Positions 1 through 8,493 of a DNA stretch of 17,796 nucleotides are shown here, piece by piece; the first letter of the stretch is position 1, and every line of letters begins with the position of its first letter. Under the pieces are notes generated by a model. The model was given only the letters and a program-made list of their open reading frames with translations. It did not search any database and was not told the DNA's origin. Source of the stretch: Amoeboradix gromovi (Eukaryota; Sanchytriomycota; Sanchytriomycetes; Sanchytriales; Sanchytriaceae); the NCBI GenBank assembly GCA_018985225.1, contig JADGIF010000141.1, positions 1-17,796 of the forward strand, given 5' to 3'. Position numbers and translations under genes: made by a program.

Positions 1-1254
1 GGATATACACTAAAGTGCTTATTATGATATACGCATGCCATATATCAAGTCTTTTGCAGTGACTAAAGATTGGCGTGTTGATTTTACGATTGTATACTCT
101 CACAAAATTAGTGCTACAGCCTGTGATATATTTAAGATCTACCAGCTTTGGTATCTTACAGTTTGGTGATGCTATGTCTTATTGTTTGCCACTACTGCAA
201 TACAGTGAAGACGATGAGATGTGGGTATCAGAGTTTTGATAGATTTGTAGATAACTGAATGCTTTTTATACAAGATAGCTGGACAGCTTATGGTGGGAAT
301 TGCTTCTAAATCTTCAAATTTACCATTTTACCTGATTAGTTGATGGTTCGTGACTAGGAAAAATAATTATAATACAATAGAGTGAGATAAATTATTCTAG
401 GTTTTAGATTCGAAGAGATGCAAATCATGTTAATTAAGTTGTTGCAGTTTAAACTGTAAGACTACTTCAGACATTGTTGTACTACCGGTTGTACAAAACC
501 CGTTATACTTAGCTGAACGATGTGTAGCAAATTTTACTTAACTGTTAAACCTTTTGTACTTTAACCATTTTTTACACAAATGATGTTTATGGAAGCAGCG
601 GTTTTTTGTTATAGCTTGCTCTGAGACACTTTAGCCTACAAGCTGTGTAGAACGAATTATTTAATGTAGATATTTCAGTACATGCATTTTTATTCGAGTA
701 TATCTGATAATGTCTTTCAAGAACTTCAGACAATTGCATCTATGACAACTCTGAACTAACTTGTCCTAAAATCATTAATGTTAGAGGGTTATAGACTTAG
801 ATCATGATTTGCTTTCACTGTTGCGAACCGTGCAAAGGTCTCCTCTTATAAAAGTATCGAGTAAGCGAAATCCTATATCTGTGGCCTGTGCACCGTTTTG
901 GGAGGGATAAACTGTCCAAATTGATAAAATTGAGGTTTAGGAATCTGAGGGGCGCAGAAATGTTGTTCTTATGTACAAACGAAGACGTCAAATATATTAA
1001 CTAGACCAAACAATTAAATTAATAACTATTGTAAGATTAAGAATTGAAAAATTAGAGACTATATGCTATATGTAGGATGCTAGTGAGCTGTAAATTAGCT
1101 CATCGCTAGTATTTGTAAGATAATGAACACGATAATTACTAATTATCTGGAAACTAGTAAAGTAGCTTGAATGAACTCTTTGATTGTAAACCATTCGCTG
1201 TTCTAAGAAGATCAAAAAGTTAACAGCCATTGAATTGCTGAAGATGAACCTAGA
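1..1254. other. Long stretch without a recognisable gene
   Basis: All six frames are interrupted often and no family motif was recognised. No tRNA was seen. A short open run in the third plus frame (about 63-233), ending in a TGA, could be a terminal exon of a gene entering from the left. It has no start codon, no family signature and no AATAAA near the stop, unlike most genes in this window, so it is not called. Confidence 0.5.
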
Positions 1255-1894
1255 ATGAATAGAAACCAAAGTACTCATATAAAATCTAACGATACTATTT
1301 CGATGGATTTCAAGCAGTCACTGCACCCATATTTTTGGTTCTTAGTTGAAAATCTCGATGGATTAGTGATTTGGTATGGCAATACATATTATGGGCACAG
1401 CTGAGGCGCCCAACCTAAATCAATTGAAAAACTGGTTTATAGAGAAAGAATGAATGTCTTAGTCCTACTTACTCCAGAACACAATACTTCTAAATCTTTC
1501 TACATATGCCGTGGAACGATAGGAATTCGTAACGTATTCACTTTCATAATGGCACTTGAATCACTAGTGCATCCGCGGTGCTATAGCAATAGACACAGAT
1601 GCGAATTGGAGTTATACTAGTCTTGAAGTCATAAATGGTGAAAGACAATTGTAACAGAGATGGAAAGGTGGTAGAATGCCCCAATCTCCAGGTGATTATA
1701 TGAATATTTCATTAAAACTAGTTAGTCCACTTCTTTCAGAGTATCTGAATCTGTTGAAAGCATCTTGTTCTAAGGAAATGATCGTAGAGGGTTATGAAAG
1801 GAAGAAGAAAGGCATGACCAGTAAGAAAAAGAACTTATGTTGTAGCGACGCATTCACCGTACTCGTTTGTACATCCTTTGCAATTTATTTCTAA
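1255..1894 (+). pseudogene. Possible decayed coding segment, unidentified
   Basis: One plus frame is open from an ATG at 1255 to a TGA at 1402-1404, then open again in the same frame to a TAG at 1618-1620. A second frame is open from about 1568 to a TAA at 1652-1654, then again from 1655 to a TAA at 1892-1894, including an ATG at 1676 that gives a 72-residue lysine-rich ORF. Composition (Trp, Tyr, His, Cys) looks protein-like, and the pattern of one stop per frame with a frame change is what a decaying gene leaves. No family was recognised and no AATAAA follows the last stop, so this may be chance. A real but multi-exon gene is the alternative. Confidence 0.18.
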
Positions 1895-1962
1895 AGCCCT
1901 GGCACAGCTCCTGGTTTTTTGTTTCACTTGCTTAGGATTTATATATCCTTGAAACATTTTAC

Positions 1963-2910
1963 ATGTCATCATCGTTTTCTCAACAAACTTTACCAGGGTT
2001 CCAGCCTTTGTTCACTCCAATGACCATGATAATGACGTGGATGGTTAGCTCAATAGTTTTCATCATTTCAGGTATACTCTTTGTTACGTACTCGCCAGAT
2101 CAAAAAGTCATTGATTACACAAATTGCCAGGGCGATCTGATCAGACCCAGCTATATAAAGGATAATTCCACTGTTGTAAGATGCCTCAAGGAGTTTAGTA
2201 TTGATAAGGATTATGACAATGTTCTTATATATTATCAATTAAATAACTTTTACCAAAACCATCGTAAATATGTTAGGTCAAAGAGTGATGATCAGCTATC
2301 AGGTATTGATGTAAATTTTCAAAGCGGTACCAGCACATGTGATCCATTAACTTTTGATGAACAGGAACCAAACAAAATTATATATCCCTGTGGTTTAATT
2401 GCCAATTCACAATTTGATGATGTCCTGAACTCTTTGACAGACTCTAAAAATAATTCTATATCTCTATTGACCAGTAACCTTGCATGGTCTAGTGATGCAG
2501 ATAGATTTCAAAAAACTAAATACAAACCAGACGATATCCGACCCCCGCCAAAATGGAAATACAGATTTAAGGATGGCAAATATACCCAGGACACCTTGGA
2601 TAGTATAAATTTACATGATAATCAAGATTTGCAAGTGTGGATGAGGGTCGCTCCTTTTTCAAGTTTTAACAAGTTATGGAGAAGAGCCAATAAGCTGCCT
2701 AAAGGAACATACACATTGGAAATATATGATAGGTTTGATATTATATCATTTGGGGGACAAAAAAAGGTAGTCATAACTAGTAGTAGCGTGTTAGGAGATA
2801 GTACTTATTTAGGCTACATGTATGTAGGAACAGGTATAGTTTGTTTGATATTGGGATTGTCATTCTTAATAAAACATAAGATACACCCAAGGTATTTATT
2901 CTTAACTTAG
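1963..2910 (+). CDS. CDC50/Lem3-family P4-ATPase (flippase) beta subunit
   Basis: CDC50 proteins pair with P4-ATPases, carry them out of the ER and support phospholipid flipping in Golgi, endosomal or plasma membranes. This 315-residue protein has the family layout: a short cytosolic N-terminus with the QQTLPGFQPLFTP segment (about 7-19), TM1 at about 21-43, a large lumenal domain and TM2 at about 283-303. The hallmark NNFYQNHRKYVRSKSDDQL lies at 94-112. Four lumenal cysteines (C55, C74, C126, C143) match the two conserved disulfides, and PCGLIANS (142-149) and VWMRVAPFSSF (225-235) are also family motifs. NxS/T sequons occur at N68 and N163. It is somewhat shorter than the usual 350-400 residues because both tails are short. 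The ATG at 1963 is the only sensible start; a tiny upstream exon cannot be excluded. It converges on Rpt4. Paralogue identity (Cdc50, Lem3 or Crf1) is not resolved. Confidence 0.95.
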   Translation: MSSSFSQQTLPGFQPLFTPMTMIMTWMVSSIVFIISGILFVTYSPDQKVIDYTNCQGDLIRPSYIKDNSTVVRCLKEFSIDKDYDNVLIYYQLNNFYQNHRKYVRSKSDDQLSGIDVNFQSGTSTCDPLTFDEQEPNKIIYPCGLIANSQFDDVLNSLTDSKNNSISLLTSNLAWSSDADRFQKTKYKPDDIRPPPKWKYRFKDGKYTQDTLDSINLHDNQDLQVWMRVAPFSSFNKLWRRANKLPKGTYTLEIYDRFDIISFGGQKKVVITSSSVLGDSTYLGYMYVGTGIVCLILGLSFLIKHKIHPRYLFLT

Positions 2911-2953
2911 AAAACTTGGGGACACTTCTTATTTATCGTGGAACAAGTAATAT

Positions 2954-2959
2954 AATAAA
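2954..2959 (+). terminator. Poly(A) signal of the CDC50 gene
   Basis: AATAAA begins 43 nt after the TAG stop. This is the longest stop-to-signal distance among the genes here that have the signal. Confidence 0.6.
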
Positions 2960-3075
2960 TTGCAATTTTATGACTAGATCTTGCTATTTTCAATTTCACG
3001 CTATAATTTATATCGAAAAATCTGTTCAATTGGATTATGTTACATTTATCACTGTGGTATACGAGACTGACAGAA

Positions 3076-3081
3076 TTTATT
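3076..3081 (-). terminator. Poly(A) signal overlapping the Rpt4 stop
   Basis: On the minus strand the stop TAA (3082-3080) shares two bases with AATAAA (3081-3076). Confidence 0.65.
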
Positions 3082-4262
3082 ATACCTTTTGATAGTCCAT
3101 TTTGGATTCCAATTTCTTCGAATCGCTAACTTTTCGTACTGCCTTCATAAAATCATCCATGATCACATAGTCCCTGTCATCTCGAATAGCAAAGAGTCCG
3201 GATTCAGTGCAGACATTTCTTAAATCCGCTCCGTTAAATCCATCGCTCAACTTCACAATTGGATCATAATCTAATTCACCATGCTTAGCCATTGGTGTTG
3301 CATGGATTTTTAATATGTCTAATCTAGCCTGTTCATTAGGTAATGGTATTTCAATCTTTCTGTCCAATCTGCCAGGTCTTAGTACTACATTAGTATATGA
3401 AGTTACAAGCAGGATCCAAGGTATCTGGTCTGTTTGTGGCCATGATTATCTTAGTTTTCCCCAAAACGTCAAACCCGTCCATTTGATGCAATAGCTCCAT
3501 TAATGTACGTTGGATTTCGCGGTCAGCAGATGTTCCTTCACTAAATCGTCGTCCGCCAATAGCATCAATTTCATCCATGAATATGATACAAGGCTCTTTT
3601 TCTTTTGCGTACCCAAACATTTCTCTTATAATTCTACCAGACTCACCAATATATTTATCAACAATAGCAGAACTAACAACCTTGATGAAATTTGTCTCCA
3701 GAGTAGCCGCGACAGCCCTAGCTAACAGAGTCTTGCCTGTACCTGGTGGCCCATACAATAGCACACCTTTTGGAGGTTTGATGCCGATTCTTAGAAATAG
3801 TTCTGGATTGACTAACGGCAATTCAATCACTTCGCGCAGAGCACGAATTTGCTCATTAAGACCACCAATGGAGTCAAAATTGATATTACCTGGTGATTCC
3901 ATGGACATGTTGTACACAAGAGGATCTACTTCACGCGGTAGAATCCGCATAATGGTTAAAGTAGTCATATCTAAAGATACACGCATCCCGTGAGTAACTG
4001 TTCGTAATTTAGGACGCTTACCGACAACATATCGAGGGCCTGAGGAGGACTTAACAATATAGTGCTCATCAGATAGCACTTTTAAAACCTCACCAATCAT
4101 TTGACCAACTGACTGAATACTTGCTAATCCAACCTCACTGCGATCAAAAGATACTTGCCCTTCTTTGATTTTGATTCTCAGATGCTTTAGTTGCTCTGTC
4201 AGTGCGGCATGCTGCTCAATAGCTGCGCTATACTTTTGTAATGCTTCTTCACGAGAGGTCAT
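3080..4262 (-). CDS. RPT4: 26S proteasome regulatory ATPase Rpt4 (PSMC6), two exons
   Basis: Rpt4 is one of six AAA+ ATPases in the base of the 19S cap, which unfold ubiquitinated substrates and feed them to the 20S core. Exon 1 (4262-3407) and exon 2 (3384-3080) join to 386 residues, close to the human 389. An N-terminal helical coiled-coil region (about 1-45) leads into the OB domain (PRYVVG at 76-81). The AAA domain follows, with Walker A GPPGTGKT (171-178), Walker B IIFMDEID (226-233), the ATNRPD sensor (275-280) and [10 protein letters not shown] with arginine fingers across the splice junction. [17 protein letters not shown] and the [14 protein letters not shown] ending are specific to Rpt4. 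The start is the ATG at 4262, which gives the family N-terminus; the longer frame would need a TTG at 4313. DDAH lies 56 bp upstream on the same strand. Confidence 0.97.
3385..3406 (-). other. 22-nt spliceosomal intron in Rpt4
   Basis: Read on the minus strand, the segment begins GTAACT, contains TACTAAT at intron positions 12-18 and ends GTAG. Removing exactly these 22 nt turns an early stop into the conserved [13 protein letters not shown] of Rpt4, in frame. The likely branch A (intron position 17) is 16 nt from the donor and 5 nt from the end. The next AG downstream, after a second TACTAA in the exon, would break the frame. It is near the lower limit known for spliceosomal introns. Confidence 0.92.
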
Positions 4263-4317
4263 TAAAAATAGCAAGTTTCGAAAATTAAAAATGGTATGAG
4301 AAATTGTAATCAAACGC

Positions 4318-4323
4318 TTTATT
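4318..4323 (-). terminator. Poly(A) signal containing the DDAH stop
   Basis: The TAA stop (4321-4319) lies wholly inside AATAAA (4323-4318). The 56 bp to the Rpt4 ATG must therefore also hold the Rpt4 promoter and 5' leader. Confidence 0.65.
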
Positions 4324-5119
4324 GAATCAATACGCTACAGCATGTTAGAGCACCATCCGCCTTAGCTAGTTCAGACATATCAACGGTTTCAATAACACAG
4401 TTTGGAAATTTAGATCTAATATCTCTTTGCAAAATATCAGTGCCAGGAACGACTTGAACAAAGACAATGAGTTTGTTATTCTTAATGAATGAAAGTGTGT
4501 TAGCTAATATTTGAGAAGATGCGAACACTACATCCAATTTCTCAATTTTCAAAATTTGAGTCAGTGTATAACGGCCATTTTCGTCATCTAAACATGACAA
4601 CGTGTTAGGACCTAGCAACCCAAGCGAGCTTTTTAAATGTAAAATTGAATTACAATTCTTGTCTAGATCAATAGCAAATGTGGGAATTTTAAAAAAGTGA
4701 TTGAAAAACTTCACTGCTTCTCTACTCGTACGTTTGGAAATTCCCACAAATATATTTTTCCCTGTGTATAGTACATCACCACCATCACAGTTAATAGTCT
4801 CAGGCATCACAACTACTTCAAGTCCTAATTTACGTAGCTGTTCTTCGGCAGTTTTGACTTCCTTTCTTCTGCACGCAACTCCAATGTGATTTATAACTGC
4901 CTTCTTACCAATGACTACACAAGTATCTTCTACAAAACAAGCATCAGGTGAATCGTTTAAAGGATCAAGAACCTCAACATTCAAATACTTTTGCAACGTT
5001 TTAATATATCCCTGATGCTGGGAATAAGCAACTTTGAAATCAATGGGCTTGGATTCCATTTGCAGTGCATTTGCAAATGATGTTGGAACTTCTCGAACAA
5101 TTGCAGAATTGCAATCCAT
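4319..5119 (-). CDS. Dimethylarginine dimethylaminohydrolase (DDAH)
   Basis: DDAH hydrolyses asymmetric dimethyl- and monomethyl-arginine, released when methylated proteins are degraded, to citrulline and a methylamine. The protein has 266 residues (mammalian DDAH about 285) and the pentein (amidinotransferase) fold signatures. The substrate-binding acidic pair is in CFVEDTCVV (E64, D65). [10 protein letters not shown] (111-120), GISKRTS (R130), the catalytic His in ILHLKSS (H161) and the C-terminal nucleophile in [10 protein letters not shown] (C260, the first Cys, by alignment with human C274) follow. The full catalytic set is present, so it should be active. The start is the ATG at 5119; a TTG extension to 5137 is unlikely. 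It has no signal peptide, so is probably cytosolic. It lies directly upstream of proteasomal Rpt4 in the same orientation. Arginine deiminase-like relatives are less likely given the LTCCSVLI ending. Confidence 0.93.
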   Translation of the reverse strand: MDCNSAIVREVPTSFANALQMESKPIDFKVAYSQHQGYIKTLQKYLNVEVLDPLNDSPDACFVEDTCVVIGKKAVINHIGVACRRKEVKTAEEQLRKLGLEVVVMPETINCDGGDVLYTGKNIFVGISKRTSREAVKFFNHFFKIPTFAIDLDKNCNSILHLKSSLGLLGPNTLSCLDDENGRYTLTQILKIEKLDVVFASSQILANTLSFIKNNKLIVFVQVVPGTDILQRDIRSKFPNCVIETVDMSELAKADGALTCCSVLIQ

Positions 5120-5297
5120 GTTTCGCAACCTCTCCAATATATCCTAGCGGCAGGTCGATTGTTTTCTTGAATAACTTATTTATCGCGAATTTTTATGCAT
5201 TTTTATATAATTTCATGAATTTTCCAATAGCTTAAATACTTGATATTCTTCCTTTACATTAATTATATATGGGATCAATGGATTTAATCCCGAATAT

Positions 5298-5760
5298 GTG
5301 AAATCTAAAGAAATAAATAACAGGTACAGCATATATTCATCAGCAATGAGGAACTGGTCCAAGCATGGAAGAATTAGATGTCTTTTAACCCGTTCTCAAA
5401 CGAGATCAACGGTAAATAAACTCGTAAACTATTTATTTAATAATTCGTATGTCTTGCATGTGCAACAATGCGATATCATAATACTTACTCTGTGTATACA
5501 AGCTTTTGCAGCCGTAAGACACCAACTTAGAAACCTACACTTGTACCAAATGTCATTTGGAAATAGATAGAGAGCATATAGCAGCAAGGAACATCTTCAT
5601 CAATATATGTATCCTTATTCAATTCCGCCTCAGGGTAGTGCAAGGATGAGCAATCACTGCAACGGAGCATCTAGCACTGCTAGTTTCTCTGCGGGATTCC
5701 CGATTTTCTTGGAAATCAGGACTTTTAATGAGGAGGTCATATGTGGTTTTGATTAAATAA
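5298..5760 (+). pseudogene. Fanzor/TnpB-like nuclease remnant (C-terminal half)
   Basis: Fanzors are eukaryotic relatives of the transposon-borne RNA-guided nuclease TnpB. In frame 1 (from about 5298) the translation reads SAMRNWSKHGRIRCLL, then VNKLVNYLFNN, resembling the family's GDWS...G block that precedes the RuvC-II glutamate. The match then moves to another frame. There a CMCNN pair (5455-5466) is followed by TCTKCHLEIDREHIAARNIF (5539-5598): a CxxC zinc-knuckle half, then the RuvC-III Asp of the D-R-x5-A-R-N-I signature. That frame has TAA at 5479-5481 and 5515-5517 and TGA at 5647-5649, so the gene is dead. It runs to TAA 5758-5760, with AATAAA six bases later (5766-5771), which may be the ancestral gene end. 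The RuvC-I half, the guide RNA region and transposon ends were not found; the upstream part may have been lost next to DDAH. Confidence 0.75.
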
Positions 5761-6156
5761 TTTAAAATAAATTTTCGAATGTAATCCAGAAAGCCAATTT
5801 CCAATTTTAAAAAATTATGGAGTAACGTAATTCAATATCTATTGTCAGCGAGTTATTCTCGTGAAAACTGCTTTATTATTCCATTCGGAATTACAATTAA
5901 GAATATTCTTGTCGCTGTAGATTCCATTAACATGGTGCGAAATTATAAGTTTCTAACTTTAATTAGAAAAATCTGGGCAGCTATGGCTACCTACAAATAT
6001 AGTAGCGATTTGATTTTATTTTACATTATGAAGTGAGTTATAGAATTATTATGGATCCAATTTGACTCGGAGAATGTGTTCTCTAAATAGGAATACGCTA
6101 GGAGTCTGCGCGTACGATTAAATAATACCTTCATAAATAATATTTCAGTAAACTGC
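5761..6156. other. Spacer between the Fanzor remnant and Isa2
   Basis: An open run at about 5842-6036 (plus) starts at TTG, has no recognisable motif and is not called. AATAAA at 5766-5771 probably belonged to the remnant upstream. A TTTCAG near 6145 could act as a splice acceptor if Isa2 had an extra 5' exon, but no donor was identified. Confidence 0.4.
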
Positions 6157-6546
6157 ATGGTAATTGACAAACTTTATTTGCGCGTTCTAGCGATTTCCTT
6201 TGAAACACATTTTATGTTCAAAAGATTCTCGCACATATTACTATCACAAGATGCAGTCAAAAAGCTATCAAAAGTTAAAGGAATTTTAAGAATAGACGTA
6301 AGCAGTGGAGGATGCCACGGATTCTCTTATGATGTAAAATTGGATTCAAAGATAGATGAAGGTGAGGACCAAATTATAGAGCAAGATGGTGTAAAAGTTG
6401 TGGTTGATAAGATGGCATTATCTCTTGTCAAAGGAAGCACTTTGCATTTCAGAACGACTGCCATGGGCTCTGCCTTTGTTCTTGAAAATCCTAATGCCGA
6501 ATCTAGCTGTGGCTGTGGACACTCGTTCTCAGTGAGAGACCTCTAG
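6157..6546 (+). CDS. ISA2: Mitochondrial iron-sulfur assembly protein, IscA family (Isa2-type)
   Basis: Isa proteins act late in mitochondrial Fe-S cluster assembly, supplying 4Fe-4S clusters to enzymes such as aconitase and lipoate synthase. The protein is 129 residues from the ATG at 6157, or 110 from the ATG at 6214. Both leave a basic, hydrophobic N-terminus (MFKRFSHILLS in the shorter form) that fits a mitochondrial presequence. The three metal-binding cysteines of the family are present: C53 in SSGGCHGFSYDV, and C118 and C120 in SSCGCGHSFSV. The VKGSTLHF segment resembles ISCA2 (VKGAQVDF) more than ISCA1, hence Isa2. It implies a respiring or at least Fe-S-assembling mitochondrion. It sits 123 bp before CCT5 in the same direction. 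Unlike most neighbours it has no AATAAA near its stop. Confidence 0.9.
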   Translation: MVIDKLYLRVLAISFETHFMFKRFSHILLSQDAVKKLSKVKGILRIDVSSGGCHGFSYDVKLDSKIDEGEDQIIEQDGVKVVVDKMALSLVKGSTLHFRTTAMGSAFVLENPNAESSCGCGHSFSVRDL

Positions 6547-6669
6547 TATCAGGTAAGCTTTAATGCTGCTACAATTTCTTAGTTAAGTAAAGCTTATTTT
6601 CTTTTTCGATTACTTTTTTGTAACACTCCCATACAACATGCAACACACAGTACTTTTCAACTCACGTAG

Positions 6670-8274
6670 ATGGCTATGGATGAAATGGGAAGACCCTTCT
6701 TAATCGTTAGAGAACAGGAAAAGAAAGCAAGAATTAGTGGTATTGATGCTATAAAATCCCATATCTTGGCTGCTACCAGTTTAACACAAATTATCAAAAC
6801 CAGTCTCGGCCCTATGGGACTAGACAAAATCTTAGTTGGTCAGGATGGTGATGTCATGATTACCAATGATGGTGCCACAATTCTTTCAGAAATGCATGTC
6901 AATCATCAAATTGCCAAGTTGTTAGTTGAATTATCGCAATCTCAAGATAACGAATCCGGTGATGGTACCACTAGTGTAGTTGTGTTGGCCGGTGCTCTCT
7001 TAAAGGAAGCTGAGCATCTTATCAATCTTGGCATTCATCCAATTCGCATTGCTAAGGGATTTGATTTAGCATGCCATGTTGCTTTAAATACTTTAGATAA
7101 AATCAAATCCAAGGCTGACACTGACATGCTCTATCAAGCTGCAAAGACCTGTCTGTCTTCTAAGATTGTCACAAAACATCATGACAAGTTTGCTAAAATG
7201 GCTATTGATGCTATTCAATCCGTGAACGATAATGGTAGAGTTAATTTAGACCTAGTACATGTAGTTTCCAAGCTAGGAGGCTCACTTGAAGATACGACGC
7301 TCATTCAGGGTGTTGTTATAGATAAAACGTTTTCTCATCCTCAGATGCCTTCATCTGTTGAAAATGCAAAAATTGCTATCCTCACGTGTCCTTTCGAACC
7401 TCCTAAACCTAAAACTAAACACAAGCTGTCAGTTACGGATGCTAAAATGTACACTGAACTTAGCGAATATGAGCACGATCAATTCAATTTAATGGTCAAG
7501 CAATGCAAAGATAGCGGTGCTAATGTAGTAATGTGCCAATGGGGGTTTGACGATGAAGCTAATCACCTTTTACTTCAGGCAAAACTTCCATCAGTTAGAT
7601 GGGTTGGTGGTCCCGAGTTAGAACGACTTGCTATTGCAACTCATGGTAGAATTGTACCTCGTTTTAGTGAGCTTTCTGAGGATAAGTTGGGTAGAGCAGG
7701 TTTAGTGAAAACCATCTCATTTGGAACCACTGACAGTAAAATGTTAGTCATCGAAGAATGTGCTAATCCAATGACCTGCACTATTTTAATCAGAGGTGGC
7801 AATCAGATGCTTATCGACGAATGTAAACGATCGCTACACGATGCTTTGTGTGTTGTGCGTACATTGATGGAAAGCCCTGATATCGTTTGCGGAGCTGGAG
7901 CAAGCGATATTGCTTGTGCGATTAGTGTAGAAGATGCAGCAAATTCCGATGCAGTAAGTGAAGTTGAAGAGTTAGCATGTATAGCATTCAGTAAAGCCTT
8001 GCTAGCAGTGCCGACAGCACTGGCAGACAATGCAGGACATGACGGAATGAGACTGGTTACAAAGGTAATGGCTGAACAGCGAAAATCAAAGAATGCTGAT
8101 GATTATGGACATGTAGGAGTGGATTGCTATAGTGGAGAACCAAAGAATATGAAGAGTTTAGTGTTTGATCCATATACCTCTAAACGATCACAATTATTAT
8201 TGGCAACACAATTAGTGAAGATGGTGTTAAAGATTGATGATGTTATTCATCATGGAGAGGGTGTCGATCAATAA
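6670..8274 (+). CDS. CCT5: T-complex protein 1 subunit epsilon (CCT5)
   Basis: CCT/TRiC is the cytosolic hetero-oligomeric double-ring chaperonin that folds actin, tubulin and other proteins with ATP. The 534-residue length is typical. Group II chaperonin motifs appear in order: TSLGPMGLDK (44-53), ITNDGATIL (64-72) and GDGTTSVVVLAG (97-108). The epsilon subunit is identified by DEMGRPFLIV at the N-terminus, FSHPQMP, LTCPFEPPKPKTKHKL, CQWGFDDEANHLLLQ, VRWVGGPE and KRSLHDALCVVR. The usual GGGAxE near the C-terminal nucleotide-binding region reads GAGASD, a small deviation. The start ATG at 6670 gives the family N-terminus directly. There are no introns, although animal and many fungal orthologues are split. 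The stop overlaps a poly(A) signal and the gene converges on the SDR. Confidence 0.98.
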   Translation: MAMDEMGRPFLIVREQEKKARISGIDAIKSHILAATSLTQIIKTSLGPMGLDKILVGQDGDVMITNDGATILSEMHVNHQIAKLLVELSQSQDNESGDGTTSVVVLAGALLKEAEHLINLGIHPIRIAKGFDLACHVALNTLDKIKSKADTDMLYQAAKTCLSSKIVTKHHDKFAKMAIDAIQSVNDNGRVNLDLVHVVSKLGGSLEDTTLIQGVVIDKTFSHPQMPSSVENAKIAILTCPFEPPKPKTKHKLSVTDAKMYTELSEYEHDQFNLMVKQCKDSGANVVMCQWGFDDEANHLLLQAKLPSVRWVGGPELERLAIATHGRIVPRFSELSEDKLGRAGLVKTISFGTTDSKMLVIEECANPMTCTILIRGGNQMLIDECKRSLHDALCVVRTLMESPDIVCGAGASDIACAISVEDAANSDAVSEVEELACIAFSKALLAVPTALADNAGHDGMRLVTKVMAEQRKSKNADDYGHVGVDCYSGEPKNMKSLVFDPYTSKRSQLLLATQLVKMVLKIDDVIHHGEGVDQ

Positions 8275-8278
8275 TAAA
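8273..8278 (+). terminator. Poly(A) signal overlapping the CCT5 stop
   Basis: The TAA stop at 8272-8274 shares two bases with AATAAA. A second AATAAA lies at 8402-8407 and could be an alternative site. Confidence 0.65.
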
Positions 8279-8481
8279 TTGAGTTAATTCTTAACTATTT
8301 GGAAGGTTATTGTTTTCCTGCATCTATTTATAGCGGATTTCAAAAGGTGCTCTTCTAAGTCTGACTTTTTTAGTGAATTCTATTTGAGGTACATCGAATA
8401 CAATAAAAAAGATGAATTTTAAGACTTTTCCATGGATTTAAGTCAAATGAGACACCTGCATCGATTTTTACTATAACGGTA

Positions 8482-8487
8482 TTTATT
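8482..8487 (-). terminator. Poly(A) signal of the SDR gene
   Basis: AATAAA on the minus strand starts 6 nt after the TAA stop (8496-8494). Confidence 0.6.
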
Positions 8488-8493
8488 TGTTAC

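Noticed and set aside
3510-3993. Plus-strand ORFs within Rpt4
   Set aside because: They are antisense shadows of the conserved AAA ATPase exon.
4263-4313. Upstream extension of the Rpt4 frame to a TTG at 4313
   Set aside because: It needs a non-ATG start, adds residues absent from Rpt4 and would leave almost no 5' leader after the DDAH poly(A) signal.
5120-5137. TTG extension of DDAH
   Set aside because: The ATG at 5119 already gives the family N-terminus; the extension adds nothing conserved.
5422-5531. Minus-strand open frame ending at an AATAAA-overlapping TAA opposite the Fanzor remnant
   Set aside because: Only about 34 codons and it lies antisense to a better-supported remnant; likely chance in AT-rich DNA.
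6554-6583. Intron-like GTAAGC...TTCTTAG after the Isa2 stop
   Set aside because: It lies 3' of a complete IscA domain and splicing it would not extend any conserved sequence.
8285-8420. 45-codon plus-strand open run between CCT5 and the SDR
   Set aside because: No start codon and no motif, and it falls in the CCT5 3' region.
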